Positions 33,860 to 49,600 of a DNA stretch of 64,000 nt are shown here, piece after piece. The notes under the pieces were generated by a model. It was given only the letters and a program-made list of their open reading frames with translations, was not told where the DNA came from and searched no databases. The translations under genes and the position numbers were made by a program. Positions within the stretch are counted from its first letter, which is position 1, and the number at the start of each line of letters is the position of its first letter. Origin of the DNA: Henckelia pumila (taxonomy: Eukaryota; Streptophyta; Magnoliopsida; Lamiales; Gesneriaceae); the NCBI RefSeq assembly GCF_033568475.1, contig NC_133121.1, positions 130,480,375 through 130,544,374 on the forward strand, given 5' to 3'.

Positions 33860-36800
33860 CTAGAAACCTGGCAAAATTGAGAGGTCTGCTATTCCCTTTG
33901 GAAGGTCCGAAATTTGCCGTAGGAGTGCAAGCCTGTTCGTTCTGATTCTTTCATCTTCCTGCATGCAGAAGATGAATGGGTAGTGTGCCTTAACTGAGCA
34001 TACCGTCATCATTATACATAATTTTAAAATGGGAACAATAACAAGAAAAATTGGAGAAAGTATCTGGACTGCAGGCCTCTGGAATGTTTAATGACATCAT
34101 CGTTATAACTTATAAATATTTCTAAATGTCTCCCCACCCCAAACTCAATAGTCTGTACTTTTAAAGGTAGTGAGTTCAGAACTCAAGTGATGGTCCAAGC
34201 TGAGGGAGTGACAGCGAATAACAACCTCAAGGCTGTGTATATGTTAAGATATCTTTACGCCAAAATAAGCAATTCAACAAAAAACTGGATAGGTGCTTTA
34301 GCATTCGTATTAGAAGCGTTCGTACCACCATAACAAAAACATTGTTGAAGAAATCTTCTAATGGTTGCACTAGGAGGCAAGATTCTTTAACAAAATCATC
34401 AACTTCCATGTCTGCTATATGGATGCAGGGTTAGTAACACATAAGGGAGGTAGGTAAAATGAAAGAAGAAAAAAAGTCAGAATCAGTTCTATCACTAAAC
34501 GAAACCAGTAACTATCAGAGATAAATGGTACCTCGATGTATTTTGCTCCTTAATGATGAAAAAGTGCTCCACAAAGCTCTCTCTTCCATTGTTTCAAAAG
34601 CTGCCTCATCCACCTGACAGGTAGCTTTTGACAGTGAGTAAAGATGTTTAAAGCTGAAAAGGAACAAATGAGGATTCCGCCTAAAGCAATAATAACCAAA
34701 GGAATATATAACATGAGCATCCATCTGTCCAGGAGCACATATGAAAACTTAGGGCGTCTACAGACCATTGGGCTTACCAAATCATGGATATAAAATTTTA
34801 AATAAAGAACAAAATTGGTGATGTATGTGGTATGCAAGGTCCTCTAACATCAAATGAACTCACATACCTAATTCATGACAACAGACCAAATAGAATTCTG
34901 GTGAACATGCACAGAAAACTCATTCCAAGGCAGAAAAGGGCAAAACACTGAAAACCATTTGGTCCCCCAACATACTCCATGACAAGACTCTCTCGGACAT
35001 ATCAATACATCTCCTCAACAAAGAACCGTGAGTGGCCCGGAATGAAATTCAAATTCAAACTCAAAGCATTCAAATTTTAAAAGATTCTCCAACACAATTA
35101 ATAAGTAAAATGTGCCGCAAGGGTGTAAACAAGTCGACATCGGGTTGAGCTTTTAAACTTTTTAAGACTCATGTCTAACAGTCTAAGCTCCTAAATTTTT
35201 TTATTTAAACTCGAGCCGCTCATCAAGTCAGTTCTATAGTTGATCTGATTGAAAGAAAAATACAAGTAAAAGCATCCTACATTGTACTTTGAAGAGAAGG
35301 TTGATCAAATTTTCAACCACAAAATGTATTATACATGAAAATGAATTTTATTTTAACACAAGTACTATACTGATTAATTAGTATGCACAGAGAGAGCTAG
35401 ACATTTTAATGGAGTGGGCCGAATTTTTTTTTTTCAAAATAAATAATTAAAACTGAATAACATAAAAATATAAGTATATTGTTTTAATATTTACCCACAA
35501 AATAATATTAACTATATAAAGATATATCTATAAGAAATTGATTCTAAAAAATGATCCTAATTTAGTATAATAAAATTCAAAATAAATTATTTAAGAATTT
35601 TTTTTTAAAAAAACAAGAATGTAAAGTTTCCACTACTTTATCTATTAACAAAATCTAAAGAACCGGTGCTATATCAGAACTCCGTTTCTTAAAATAAAAA
35701 ATCATTTTTTTATTACAAACAACGAGCCTATATATAACACACGCCAATTGAAACTAAAACAACGGTTTAATAATTAAAAAAAACTACTCAAACTCATTTT
35801 ATCATCAATAGTTTTAAAAAAACAAAAACCGAGAAATTTTAAAATATGATATTAATAAATCAACTACTCAGTCAGGTTTTGGGAAGATAGGTGGTGGGGG
35901 GATTATTCTTTTCGGGATTTGTTTCCGTCTTTATATCAAATTTCGTCGGTTCATAATTTACCTATCTCTTTTTTTGCTTCGTTTGGTAGTCATTCATCCT
36001 CACTTTCATGGGATTTGCATCTTAGAAGGGTTCTGAGGGATGATGAATTAGGTGAGTTAAATGCTTTGATAGGTGTTTTAGATAGGGAGAGATTGGTTGA
36101 AGGGGTGGACGACAAGTGTGGGATGGGGATTCTTCAGGTGTCTTTTCAGTCAAGTCTTTCTTCGGGTCATTCTTTCCGAGTAGTGTTTTCCCCGTTTTTC
36201 CATTATTCAACGCCATTTGGAAGGTTCTGGTTCCAACAAAGGTTCAAGTTTTCTCGTGGACCGCAGTGTTGGGCAAGGTGCCGACCTCGGATATGATGCA
36301 AAAAAGGTGGCCTACTTGTGCTCTTTGCCCCAATTGGTGTGTGCTGTGTCGGAAAGAGAGGGAAACGCAAGATCATATGTTCATTCATTGTACTTTCACG
36401 AGTGGGCTTTGGGCTAGGGCCTTGACAGAGATGAGGCTGGTTTGGGCGGCTCCAAGATCAACGCAAGACTTATTTGCTGTAGATCTTGGACATCTTTTGG
36501 GCGAGAAAGGGATAATCTTTTGGAGGGTGCTCGTTCACGGCGTCTATTGGTCCGTGTGGTTGGAGAGAAATAGAAGAATTTTTGATGATCTTGAAGAGTC
36601 GATCGACGAATGCTGGGAAATGATCAAAATCAAAGTTTCTACGTGGATAGGATCTCATGTACATTTTGAGAATGTTTCGATCTCGGATCTATTACGAGAT
36701 TGGGCGTTTGCACTTTGTTGATAGGGATAGAGGATCATGAAAGATAGGATCATGAAAGCCTTTTCGGCAATGGCGGATCACTTGTCCGCATATTGTACTT

Positions 36801-37015
36801 CTTCTTTTTATAGTAATTAATATAATGTGTTTCTTATTAAAAAAAAAAAATTAACTGCAACTGATACAAAACAAAAACAACTCACATCAAGAATCATCAG
36901 TAATTACTAATGATTTTGAATTAGAATATAATAATGAGTATAATATAACACACTACCGGATTTATGTAGTCGCCTACAGAAACCCTGCACCACCTTAGGG
37001 TGCGGGGATCAAGAT

Positions 37016-37048
<33 letters not shown>

Positions 37049-37076
37049 ATATATAGGGTGCGGGGTTCAAGACACA

Positions 37077-37107
<31 letters not shown>

Positions 37108-40100
37108 AATTAAGTAATAATAATAACAATAATAACGACGATGATAATTCAAATAAGCTACTACGTCGACTCATGAACTTTGAACAAGTATATAATCGTT
37201 CAAGTAACTCGTGAGCCAACTAGACTCATCTTTCATACATACCCTAACTTCAACAAGCATTTCTTGTATTTATATTATATTTATATATGATTCTGTATTT
37301 TTCTCTAAAGTTACTCCACAAGGTTTCCAATTCTTATAGATCACCACAATTCCACTAAACCTTAGGTCAACCTTCCCCTTTAGAGCACTCTGATGTTACA
37401 CAGTAACATCACAAAATTTGTTTCCTTCCACAATGTCTATCGTATTCGTCGTTGAAATTTCTATGTCCAATAAGGACAAATAATTTAAGTTCTCCAAACC
37501 TACCCTAACCTTCGCAAATGATAACCATAAATTATCTAAACATGCAAAATCTCGTGAACTTAGCTTTAAATATTGTGAGAGGAGAATTACTGAAAATGCA
37601 CAACCAAAGGTATCAGGGGGAAAAAAATACCACCAAATTGTCATTGACATCCTTTCCGCGAACAATTCTTGTTGGACGAGAATACGCTTCAATAACTTTG
37701 GGTAGCATTTCACCTTGCGATAAGGCTTCCATCTGCAAAGAATGTCAAATATTTACACCGATTAAAAAGCAGTCTTAATCATGCATTTCAAGATTCAGCT
37801 GAAGCATTCCACAACAGTAATTTTCAATTTTTACCTGATGTATATTATCTTCATTGATAAAAATTTACAAGAACAAAATGATTCCAACGAAAGAACAAAA
37901 AGATTCTACACTCAAAACTGAAACATTAATGAAGAAAACAATTTTAAGAATAAGCTGAAGATTTGTCTATCCAATCATTATCTTGGATGATTAAATGAAA
38001 CTTACTTGAAACAGACTCAAGGTCATTAAGTTTTTCTTGAATACTGACTGAGAAGACCTAAAAACAGGGACTGAGTGCACTGCAGATTTTTGCATCGACA
38101 TAATAGAAAGTAAAAGAACATGTTTGCATCGAGACAATAGTTAACATTGCGTACAAGTTAAGTTTCACAGACACACTAAAGAGAAGATATAGGATGCGAC
38201 CATTATACTTGGTATATGATATAGTAACTGGCAGACCAATACTTTACAAAACATGAAAAACCAACCTTACTTTCCACAAATAATGAGAATAATGACATCG
38301 CTTACTCTGTATGCAGACGTAGTTGCCAGAAAAGGCCTATTTCCACGTTCAGCAAGAACAGAACGAACCACATCTGGACTTATTCCTTGGTCAATCTGTC
38401 AGAAGATTGGTCAAACTCATGAAATTTTTACAGTAACATAATGCAAATACAAAATACAAAAACTTAAACCTCATTACAAGTTTACAGATGTTGAGAATCC
38501 CAAAATTTAAAGGACAGAAAATTGCTGCTTAAACAAAATTCTATTCAGAAGTGAGAAGACCTTAGGTCCTTAACAAGCTATTCAAGATCTGATGTCCAAC
38601 AAGAAAAATAAGTTACTGTCAAAATTATTTTCGCTAGGTATGGCACATCAAAATTTGTCTTAAAATGCGGAAATATTTTATTTTAAAGTTCACATTGCAA
38701 ATAAGACCCAACAGCATCAAATTTTGTTTGAACCAGTTGAGTGGTGCACGATATGTATTCAGTACCAACGCTGAAACTATTTCTTTCCTGTGAATGTCAT
38801 GGATCTAAATCCTCTGGAAATGAAATATAACAAAGCACACACCATCACAGGAAATAACATGATATTGTATCTACATACCAAAAGTTGTTCAAGTCTTCTC
38901 AACACAAATTGTTGCACCTAAAACGAAAGAGAGAATGGTCAAATTCTGATTAACTGAAGCAGAACACAGAAACACATCTAGTCACTACATCGTGGCCAAT
39001 CTGTTTTATTTATTTATTCAAACAAAGATATCTGACAAGGACAGTGAAATAGACCAAAGATTCTGTAAGAAAAGCTAAAAGTTCTAATCTCAGCATATAC
39101 CAATTTGCAACTGTTTTATTCATCAATTAACTGGTTGCAACATGACAGATATTATTATTTTTTTTTATATCAAAACGATAATATTATATTATATAAATAA
39201 AGGGTGTGATAATTACAAAAAGCGGACCAAAGGTCCACACAAATAAACTAGAAGAAAAGCCACCAAGTAAGTTAACCCAAAACTAATCTCCATTCCCTAT
39301 ACAAATCTGAAACTGTAAAAGATTGAAAATCTGTAATCTTATACACCCAATTAGGGACTCTGAACTTTATCTTGTCCCATAGCTCTTCCACTGACTCTTC
39401 CTCATCTTCAAAATCCTCCTATTTCTTTCAAGCCACACTGACCAGCACCCACAATGCACAATGACTTCCCAAAATACTTTGCCCCTTTTACCCAACAACA
39501 CTCCTATATCTGCTGCATATAGATCCTTCGTAAGAACAAAGGATCTATATGCAGATGTCATCTGCTAGAGGATTTTCAATAAGTATGGAATTTGACGTCA
39601 CCAATTCAGGAAATAGAGACCCAATTAAAGTAAGAACAAAGGCTAGTTATGAAGCCTTTGGTAAAAATTGTGAAAAAAACTGGTTATTAGAACTGCTTCA
39701 TTTTCTAAAACATTCTCAAGTCCGAACAAGCAATACCGTACATCATCAATTGTCTGTGACTCTACTTCTATCGGCTGGACTGCAGCAGCAAGCTCTAAAG
39801 CATTTCTTAGCTCCAAATTCCGGTTGGTTTCTACCAACAATTGCACCTACAACACACCAAAGCAGAATTATATGGACGATCATCGGTGAAAATGAGATTC
39901 CAAGATTAAATATAGGCTTTGACATACAAGACCATAAGAAATTCTTCGCAGACCAAAGGGGTCATTGGTTGAACTTCGTTGACAACCAGCAGCAAACAAC
40001 CCAATAAGGCTGTCCAATCTGAGGGAGTGTAGCACAGAAATCTTTGAGATAACTAAAAAAAAGGAAAAGGAAAAAGATTCTGGCAGAAGATAGAACAGAA

Positions 40101-40600
40101 CAGGCAATGCTATGGAGGACTGTGTGTGTGCGTGCGTATTGTGGGGGGGGGGGGGGGTGTTTGTTGCTATTGCAGATGTTGGAGGCAATATGCTGAACGA
40201 GTAAGAGTAAAATATTCTACATAGCCATATTTTTGGAATATACAAAAAGTGCCTAAACAAATAGTTGGATGCATTAACACCGGTTCACATTTATAGACAT
40301 AACACAGAGCTCAGTCTCTTGATTAATAATTTTGGAAAAGAAGTTTAAAAAGGTTGACTCAAAAGAAACAGAAGTATTAGGTTAAAAGTACGATTGATGT
40401 GCAAATGCCAAACTTTCAAGAGTAGAATTGCAATTATGTTAAGGTAACTGTTTTCTAGGACTGATATATTGTTGGAAAATCAATCATTTGCCAAGTTTTG
40501 ATCATCATGTCTCCAAATGTAGGGAATTAATATTCTCTCAAGTGAAAATTTTATAATAGGAGTCTCCATTAACTTATAATATAATGGTCTCTTAAATTCT

Positions 40601-40640
<40 letters not shown>

Positions 40641-43600
40641 TTCGGTTTGATAAAATGGATGAGGGTGGATAACTACATGATTTAAATGATGAATAAGACA
40701 TAATTTGATAGAATAACGAAAAATTTTAAGATTGTACCCACCTGTCGGCAATTGCCAATACTGCCCCAGCATCAGTTTTTGGAAGTATGTCACCAGAAAA
40801 TCGTGGAAGTGTAACCTCAAACAAAGCATCCGCAATCTGGTTTATAAAGCTGATGAGTACTTAAGAAACAATTTATAATCTGACAGCTCAGAGATAACTT
40901 ATATTGTTTATATGGCAATAAAACAAGAATCATGCGCCTCTTTCAGATGAAAAGGTGATGATGTAAACATAAAAAGGAAATAATAATGAAATTCAAAAAG
41001 CTCCTTCAAAGCCTAAAACGGTGGAAAATGAAGAATTTGTATAATCTTAGCCAGTCCGCATACCAATGGAAGTAGCACAGAGAGAGGCACAACCTCTTTT
41101 TTTGTGTTTTGAGTATGAAGGCACAAACATTTAGAGGCGCTTGCTACAGGAGTACCCCCTAAGCATACTCAAGCCTACTGTGCACAATTTGTGCATGTGA
41201 AAACAACAGTTAACAAGCCTCATCTCCTATAAAAACTAATAATTAAATCCACAACTGTTGTTTTGTTAATTGACCATCCTAAGGCTATTAAATGAAGCAA
41301 CTAAATGTTTTCTAAGGTTTCATACTACAATATGATTTTCTCCTATCAATTGCAAATTATATGGATTATTTTCCTTCACCTAAATGAATATTATTTCCAT
41401 ATAAATTATCACAATTTACTAAATTTACCGTTTTTCAGCTCAATTGACCCATCAGAACCTGATGCAGGCTCAAAATTAGAACTCTGGTTACGCCACTAGC
41501 TCCAAGGCCAAAATGAAAGTCAGAATAGGTGAAAACTACAAGGACTCGCAACAAATTAATAATTGAAATTTCACTTTTAATTTCATGTTAGGATAACAGA
41601 TAATGTATAAAGTTTTTACAACTAAATAAAAAAAGTGGATTGTGCTTCCAACCTGCTCTGAATAGCCATCTCTCAAAGCATAGTGACGTCCCATTACCCC
41701 AGCAAGGGAGGTAAATTCTGTAACAACTGCGGAAGAAAGGTCCGACATGGCTAATGATGCAGCGTCGTGGATAACCTGGAGCATCTCTTCAGCCATTCCT
41801 AGAGATAAACCCACTTGAATAACCAGATGTTGAACACGTGTCATCTTGTCCAGCATTGTACCCAACTTTTCCTGTTTATTTACTTCATTCAGTATGATTT
41901 TGTTTGAGGCTTGGCATTACAGAATGCTATAATCCATAGTTCATTCAGAGAATCTAAAACAGCCTATGTTCATTTGAACATCTTCAAATGATTCTGACTG
42001 ACCATTCATAAATCAAATTTAAGAGTATAAACTATAAAATATATTTTAAATAGCTGCTGAATTTGGTACAAACTTAGCATTTGCTTCAATAAACCTTCCA
42101 AGAACCAAGATATGTTAATAATATTAGAAACTTACATGGAAAAGGATTCCTTTAAGTTGACTTCGAAATTCTGAAAATCTCTTGCTGGTGTCCAACCCAT
42201 AGAAAAACTTTGCGTCTTCATATCGAGCTCTGAGAAAATATACATTTATTCAGTTCACATAAACGTTAAGTGATGTATTGAAAGAAAATGCTGAACATAA
42301 ACAGGTAGAATATCAACCTGAGTACAGCTTCATTTCCTGTCCTCACAACATCTTCATTTATTGCTCCATTTGCAACCTGAACCAACAGATGTAAGCATAC
42401 AATCACTTTTAACCATGACACAGTAAAATTAGAAAATTTACGACTTAATAGATGATGAATACTATTATCATGTCTCACCGCAATGAAATATGGCAATAGC
42501 TTTCCATCATGATCTGTTATCGCAAAATATTTCTGATGCTTCTGCATGACCTGCATTCAAAATAATCAGAAATCTAACAAAAAAATTCCTTCCAGAATAA
42601 ACAACAAAATATATGAGAGAGCAATGGATTATGCTAACAAATTCATTTAATAGAACAAAAGGAAAAAAAAAAGTATGTACATGCATATCAAAGATATCTA
42701 TAGGCGAGTTATAAATGACTAACCATTATCAGCAGATCTTTCGGAAGCTCTAGAAAGGACTCACAGAACTTGCCAAGTATTGGATGAGGTGCTTCAACAA
42801 GATTTACAACCTAAAATAATGAACCGCTTTAAAATTAAGTAGAGAACAAATCAAAAGATTACCAAGATACATCACTTACATCGTTAAGTAAACCACTCTG
42901 CGGAACAAGAGAACCACCAATACTTTTTGCCAAGGTATTAGACTTCTCCAAAATTGCCTTCTCTCGTTGCTGTCAAAAATATAAAATTCAAGCGCTGTAT
43001 CTACTGCAAACTATCATGTTATATGAACATATTACATAACCTATGAGGTAGAAAATTTCATATCAAATACCTCAAAACTGATGGCTATTCCAGCGTCCTG
43101 CATTACATCAGTATAAGACTCTGCACTTGTTACCTGTGGATATGAGACAAGAAATAAGATGCATACAGACTAAAACTTGAGACAGACTATTTATAGCTGA
43201 AAATTTGACATGAAGAGAATGAGAAATTTCTAAAATAGACTGATTGCTGAGGCAAGGTTTGATAAACATAGAGCAATTTGCTTCAAGAGATTAGGCAAGA
43301 TTTACAAATAGATACAGTCATCAGTTAAAAAGAGTACATCGTGTTGAATATTAAATATTAGATGATTATCAACTATTTAAGATTAGATAGGATTTTATCT
43401 TTATGCATTTGTATTTTAATTCTTTAGATTAGGATAATCATTATCTTATTGTATTCATTAGTTTCAGGTTTCTAGTTAGGCGTACAGTTCTATAAAGTTC
43501 TTGTATTTTTCCCTTTCTGAGATTAATGGAAAACAACCTATTTTCTCTTTCATAAAAACCACATGGTATCAGAGACGGGAGAAATCTCATGACTTAATAC

Positions 43601-46600
43601 GGCATGGCTTCACCGTCCAAATCCTCCAGCCTCGATACAATGGCTTCAGCACCAACATCTGCTGATACTAACCCTAATCCTAATCCAATAACCAGCCACA
43701 AACTAAACAGAGAAAACTTCCTGCAATGGTCGCAATCTGTCCTCATGTTTATTCGAGGCAGAGGAAAGGAAGACTTCATCTCCGGCGCATCAAAATGCCC
43801 TGAATCCACCGATTCGAAATTTAAGGTTTGGAATTCCGAGAACAATATGATTATGTCTTGGCTAATCAACTCGATGACAACAGAAATCGGAGAAAACTTC
43901 CTCTTATTTCATTCGGCAAGGGAAATATGGGATGCTGCCTGTGACACCTATTCCTCAAGAGACAATATATCGGAACTATTTGGCATTGAAAGCAATCTGC
44001 ATGACCTTCGACAAGGGGACTCTACAGTAACAGCTTACTTCACCACCCTCACTCGACATTGGCAGCAACTCGATCTCTTTGAGACCCATAAGTGGAAATG
44101 TTCTGACGATGAAAGATGCTATCGGGCAATTGTGGAACAAAGGCGAATCTTTAAATTTTTGTTGGGCCTCAACAACACTCTTGATGAAGTGCGCGGTCGA
44201 ATTTTGGGGACCAAACCCCTGCCCAGTCTTCGTGCAGTGTTCTCGGAGGTTCGTCATGAAGAAAGTCGCAGAAAAATAATGTTGGGACCTTCGGCTGGTG
44301 TTTCCGCTGCAGACACATCTGCCCTCACTGTCCATAAGCCTCCGCTGTCGGTTTTTGATGATTCGAGTACTGGACGCTCGTCACAGCCCTTTAACAACAA
44401 TGAGAAATTCAAGCAAGGACGCCCTTGGTGTCCAAAATGCCGAAAGCCCAATCACACGTTGGATACTTGTTGGAGAATTCATGGGAAGCCCACTGATTGG
44501 AAACCAGCTCGAGAAAGAAGAGCAAATGCAGCACTGGTAATGTTGCACATCGAGGTAATTCCCTTTTTGCTTTGATTACGCAGCTCGAATTATCAAACAA
44601 TTGGATAGTTGACTCTGGTGCCTCAGATCACATGGCTGGAAATTTGGAACTTTTTTCTACTTTCAATCCTTGTAAAACCGCCCAAACAGTACGCATTGCA
44701 ACTGGTGCATGCTCACGAGTGGCTGGTTATGGTTCGGTTCAATTAACTCCAGATATTTTCCTCCAATCTGTATTATTCGTGCCAGATCTTAATTGCAATC
44801 TGTTATCATTGAGTAAACTCAACAACGATATCAAATGCACGTCTAAATTCTTTGCTGATTCTTGTGCTTTCCAGGATTTGGCATCGGGGAGGACGATTGG
44901 CAGTGCTGACCTATGTGCAGGATTGTATCTTTTGAAGATGAACACCTCCAAGAGAACCCTGACCACCACCAATTCCTACAATCCTTCATTTTCTTATTCT
45001 GTTTTGACTTCAAATTCAAATAAGGATAGTGAAATTTTGATTTGGCACTATCGTTTAGGACATCCTAATTTCTTGTACCTTGAGAAATTGTTTCCATCCT
45101 TGTTCAATAAAAATATGAATTCTAAGTCTTTACAGTGTGATATTTGTCAATTGTCCAAGCATACACGTTCCACTTTCATGCCACAACATTACAAACCATC
45201 TAAACCTTTCTCCCTTATACACAGTGATATTTGGGGCCCCTCGAATGTGACAAATATTAGTGGCACTCGTTGGTTCCTATTATTTGTCGACGATCACACA
45301 CGTCCATCTTGGGTTTTCTTAATGAAAGACAAATCTGAAACGGCCAATATTTTCAAACAGTTCCACGCCATGATTCAAACCCGATTCTGCACCAACATTC
45401 AGATTTTGCGCACAGATAGAGCCTGTGATTATTTCAATTCCGTCTTGGGGGGTTACCTACAATCCCAGGGCATCATTCATCAAAGTTCATGCGTTGACAC
45501 ACCTCAACAAAATGGGGTTTCCGAGAGAAAAAACAGACAACTCCTAGAAGTTGCCCGGTCCTTATTGTTTACAACAAATGTTCCTAGGTGCTATTGGGGG
45601 ATGCCATTCTCACGGCCACTTATCTCATCAATAGAATGCCTTCTAGGATCCTTAAATTCCAAACCCCTGTACAAAAATTCCTTCAATTATTCCCCAACTC
45701 GCATCTACTTTCTGATATCCTACTCAAAGTCTTTGGATGCACCTCGTTTGTCCATGTCCATTCCCATAACCGCAATAAACTTGAACCCCGGGCTATTAGA
45801 TGCATCTTTCTTGGATATTCTCCAAATCAGAAAGGTTACAAGTGTTACTCTCCAACACAAAAAAGGTTTTACACCTCCATGGATGTTACATTCTTTGAGA
45901 ATGACCCCTTTTATCCCAACTCTTCGCTTCAGGGGGAGAAATCCAATGCAGAACCGAAAACTTGGGATCCCATCACACCATCCATATCTTATCTCGAGCC
46001 AGCTGCCATAATCCAAAATGAACCCGAGCTGCCTTCTTCTCCAGTAGCCACTGAGCCATCTTCTGACCCAGTAACCAGTGAGCTACCAGCCTCTAGTGCT
46101 CCACATCCCACTCAACCAATTCAGGTGTACTCTCGAAGGAAAAATCATCAACAGAATATCCAAGGTCCAATACTAACTCACACTGTCCAAGACTCTTCCA
46201 AGCTGCCAAACTCAGGTAACCTTGAAAACAATACTCCTGTGTTGGAAAATTATTTGGATGATAGACCCATTGCTCTAAGAAAAGGGGTTAGAAGTTGCAC
46301 TCAACACCCCATTGGGAATTTTGTCTCACTTGAACGTTTTTCTCCAACATATTGTGCATTTTTTTCAAATTTAGACCAGGTACAGATTCCATCCACTATT
46401 GATGAAGCTATGAATGACCCAAAATGGAAAGTTGCTGTGTTTGACGAGATAAGGGCTCTCGAAAAGAACAATACGTGGAAAATTTCTGATCTTCCACCAG
46501 GAAAGAAAACAGTTGGTTGCAAATGGATTTTCACGGTCAAACACAAGTCGGATGGAAGTATAGAAAGGTTCAAAGCACGACTTGTAGCCAAAGGGTACAC

Positions 46601-49600
46601 GCAATCATATGGTATTGACTACCAAGAAACGTTTGCTCCAGTAGCGAGACTCAACACCGTTCGAGTCCTCTTATCAATTGCTACCAACTTAGATTGGCCA
46701 TTGCACCAACTTGATGTGAAAAACGCATTCCTTAATGGAAATCTTGAAGAAGAGGTATACATGGACATTCCTTCTGGTTTTGCATCAGCAGGCACAAACA
46801 ATAAAGTGTGCAGATTACTAAAGTCACTGTATGGTCTCAAACAATCACCTAGGGCTTGGTTTTTCCGATTTGCTAATGTCTTGAAGGGGGATGGATACAC
46901 CCAATGCCAAGCTGATCACACTTTATTTGTAAAGCATTTGGGGAAAGGAAAGACTACAGTACTCATTGTTTATGTAGACGACATTGTTCTTACAGGGAAT
47001 CACGAGGAAGAAATGTCACATGTGAAAGCCCTACTCTCGAAAGAATTCGAAATGAAAGACCTCGGACACCTTAGATATTTTTTGGGAATGGAAGTAGCAA
47101 GATCATCAGTAGGAATCTCAATCTCACAGCGAAAATATGTTCTAGACCTTCTGAAGGAAACTGGTATGTTGGGATGCAAACCAGTTGACACTCCCATGGA
47201 TCCAAACATCAAGGTGGGAACAAATATGGATAGTCCTCCAGTAGACAAAGGGAGATATCAAAGGCTAATAGGCAAACTTATATACCTGTCACATACGCGG
47301 CCAGATATCGCATTTGTTGTGAGCGTTATTAGTCAATTCCTGAACAACCCTACTGAAGAACACATGGGAGTTGCATACCGAGTGTTAAGATATCTAAAAG
47401 GTACTGCTGGAAAAGGATTACTCTTTAGAAAAACGTCCATCAGAACTGTTAAAGTTTACAGTGACGCTGATTGGGCCGGGTCTCCAACAGATAGGCGTTC
47501 TACTTCAGGCTACTGTTCATTCGTATGGGGAAATTTGGTGACATGGCGAAGCAAGAAACAATCAGTGGTAGCTCGTAGTAGTGCGGAAGCTGACTTTCGA
47601 TCTTTAGCTCATGGAATTTGTGAAGGAATGTGGATCAAGAGACTGCTTAATGAGTTGAAGATAGAAGGAAATCATCCAGTTGAACTTATGTGTGATAACC
47701 AAGCAGCGATCAGCATATCCAAGAATCCAGTTCATCATGATCGGACCAAACATATTGAAGTGGATCGACACTTTATCAGTGAGAAGGTTGAAATGGGAAT
47801 TGTTGAGCTGAGTTACATTCCTACTCAATTACAAGTTGCAGACATTTTGACAAAGGCCCTTCACCGACCTATTTTTGAGGAATTGTGTTCCAAGTTGGGC
47901 ATGTTGAACTTATATGACCCAACTTGAGGGGGAGTGTTGAATATTAAATATTAGATGATTATCAACTATTTAAGATTAGATAGGATTTTATCTTTATGCA
48001 TTTGTATTTTAATTCTTTAGATTAGGATAATCATTATCTTATTGTATTCCTTAGTTTCAGGTTTCTAGTTAGGCGTACAGTTCTATAAAGTTCTTGTATT
48101 TTTCCCTTTCTGAGATTAATGGAAAACAGCCTATTTTCTCTTTCATAAAAACCACACATCGACATCAAGAATTTGCTTCTAGAAAATATGCCTGCATCAA
48201 ATAAATAGTTGAGGACAGAAAACACATTAAATAATGAAAACTACAGAACTAAAAAACTAATCAAATTTTAAAATCTTTAAAAAATTCAGCACAATAAACT
48301 TAAATGAGCTCGCTAAATTTTCATCATTTTCTTCAAGATTATGATTGAGTGGGATACAGAAAAGAGATCTACAGAAAATATGAAGAAGTTATTACAGCAT
48401 AAAAGATAAAACATGATATTTTGATTTGGATACAAGCTCAAGCACTGACAATGAGCAATCAAGCATCAACCTGAGCTTGAATATTCAACAAAACTTTAGT
48501 ATCCGAATTTCCTAAACATTTGAATCAGCTAGATTCGTTTGCACCCTTACTACATTAACTTACTGAAGTTCTAAACTATAGAAAATAGTTAATGATATAT
48601 ATTTGTGGTGGTGAACAACAGAAAGGGCAGCAATAGTAATGTGGAACAGACATAGTTCCATGCCATGCATATCTTTTTTTTTTGGAAAAAAAGAAAGAAA
48701 GAGAGAAAGAAAAAGAGTTCCAACAGGAAAGAGTAAAAAAAGATGAGAAACTACAAAATCTCCGGAGAATACATATAAGATAAAATAGGGTGGTTCAGTT
48801 TTTCATAAGTAATTTGATCAGGATTTGAACTCCGAAACATGTGACAATTGCTTCAGTCTCCACTCTCCATAACTTCTGGATGAAAAGAAACTTATACATA
48901 TCTCCTTTCATCCAACATGTCAAATCAGATTTTTCTCTGTACTAACAGGTTTTCACTACACAATCTCCTATATCAATTACCTCTAGTTCATTTTCATTAG
49001 TGGCTTTACCAAGAGTCTATTACAGCTAAAACTTCTGCAGGCTGTTTGCTTTAACTGCACCTCCTACAAATAATACCATGTTTTCTTAGCTCACCAACAT
49101 ACCGTAATAGTGGCAGATGGAGTGTTCCGAAGCCCATGAGAAACATTTCCACTGCGACATAAAAACTGAAATAAGAACTCATCACATTCCATGAAGCTTG
49201 AAGAGAAATTATCAAAAGATTTATTTGCATGTTGTTGAACATAAAAGGCAGATATTGATGGTTTACAAAAACACCTCCAAAAAATACATAACAGAAAGGA
49301 AGATTTGCAACATACAGAAATTATTTGAGAATTGAAGTTCAGAATTGCATCCATTAAATCAAAGATCATAGTAGTTATGCATCATCACCAAATCCCAGAT
49401 ATTTGTGATTCATATTTGTATTTTCTAGAGAATATGAAGTCGACAATCTCGTTATTCCCATATTCTGATTTCCAGTCTATCCATATTAGATTTTTTGGTA
49501 TGGAGGTCACCAAGAATTTTTCCCATTTCAAAATAAATAAAACCTTACAAAAAATTATCTGTACAATAATGGACCGACATCCACAGAGAAATATCAGCCT

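Larger units (their letters stand above)
43342..48156 (+). mobile_element. Ty1/Copia retrotransposon in intron 20 of the glycyl-tRNA synthetase gene
   Basis: LTRs of 222 bp (43342-43563 and 47935-48156) differ at about two positions. The TSD CATCG lies at 43337-43341 and 48157-48161. The primer site TGGTATCAGAG is at 43564-43574 and a polypurine tract GAGGGGGAG at 47926-47934. Pol order is protease, integrase, RT, RNase H, the Ty1/Copia order. It lies antisense to the host gene and is recent. Two frameshifts make it non-autonomous as read. Confidence 0.95.
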
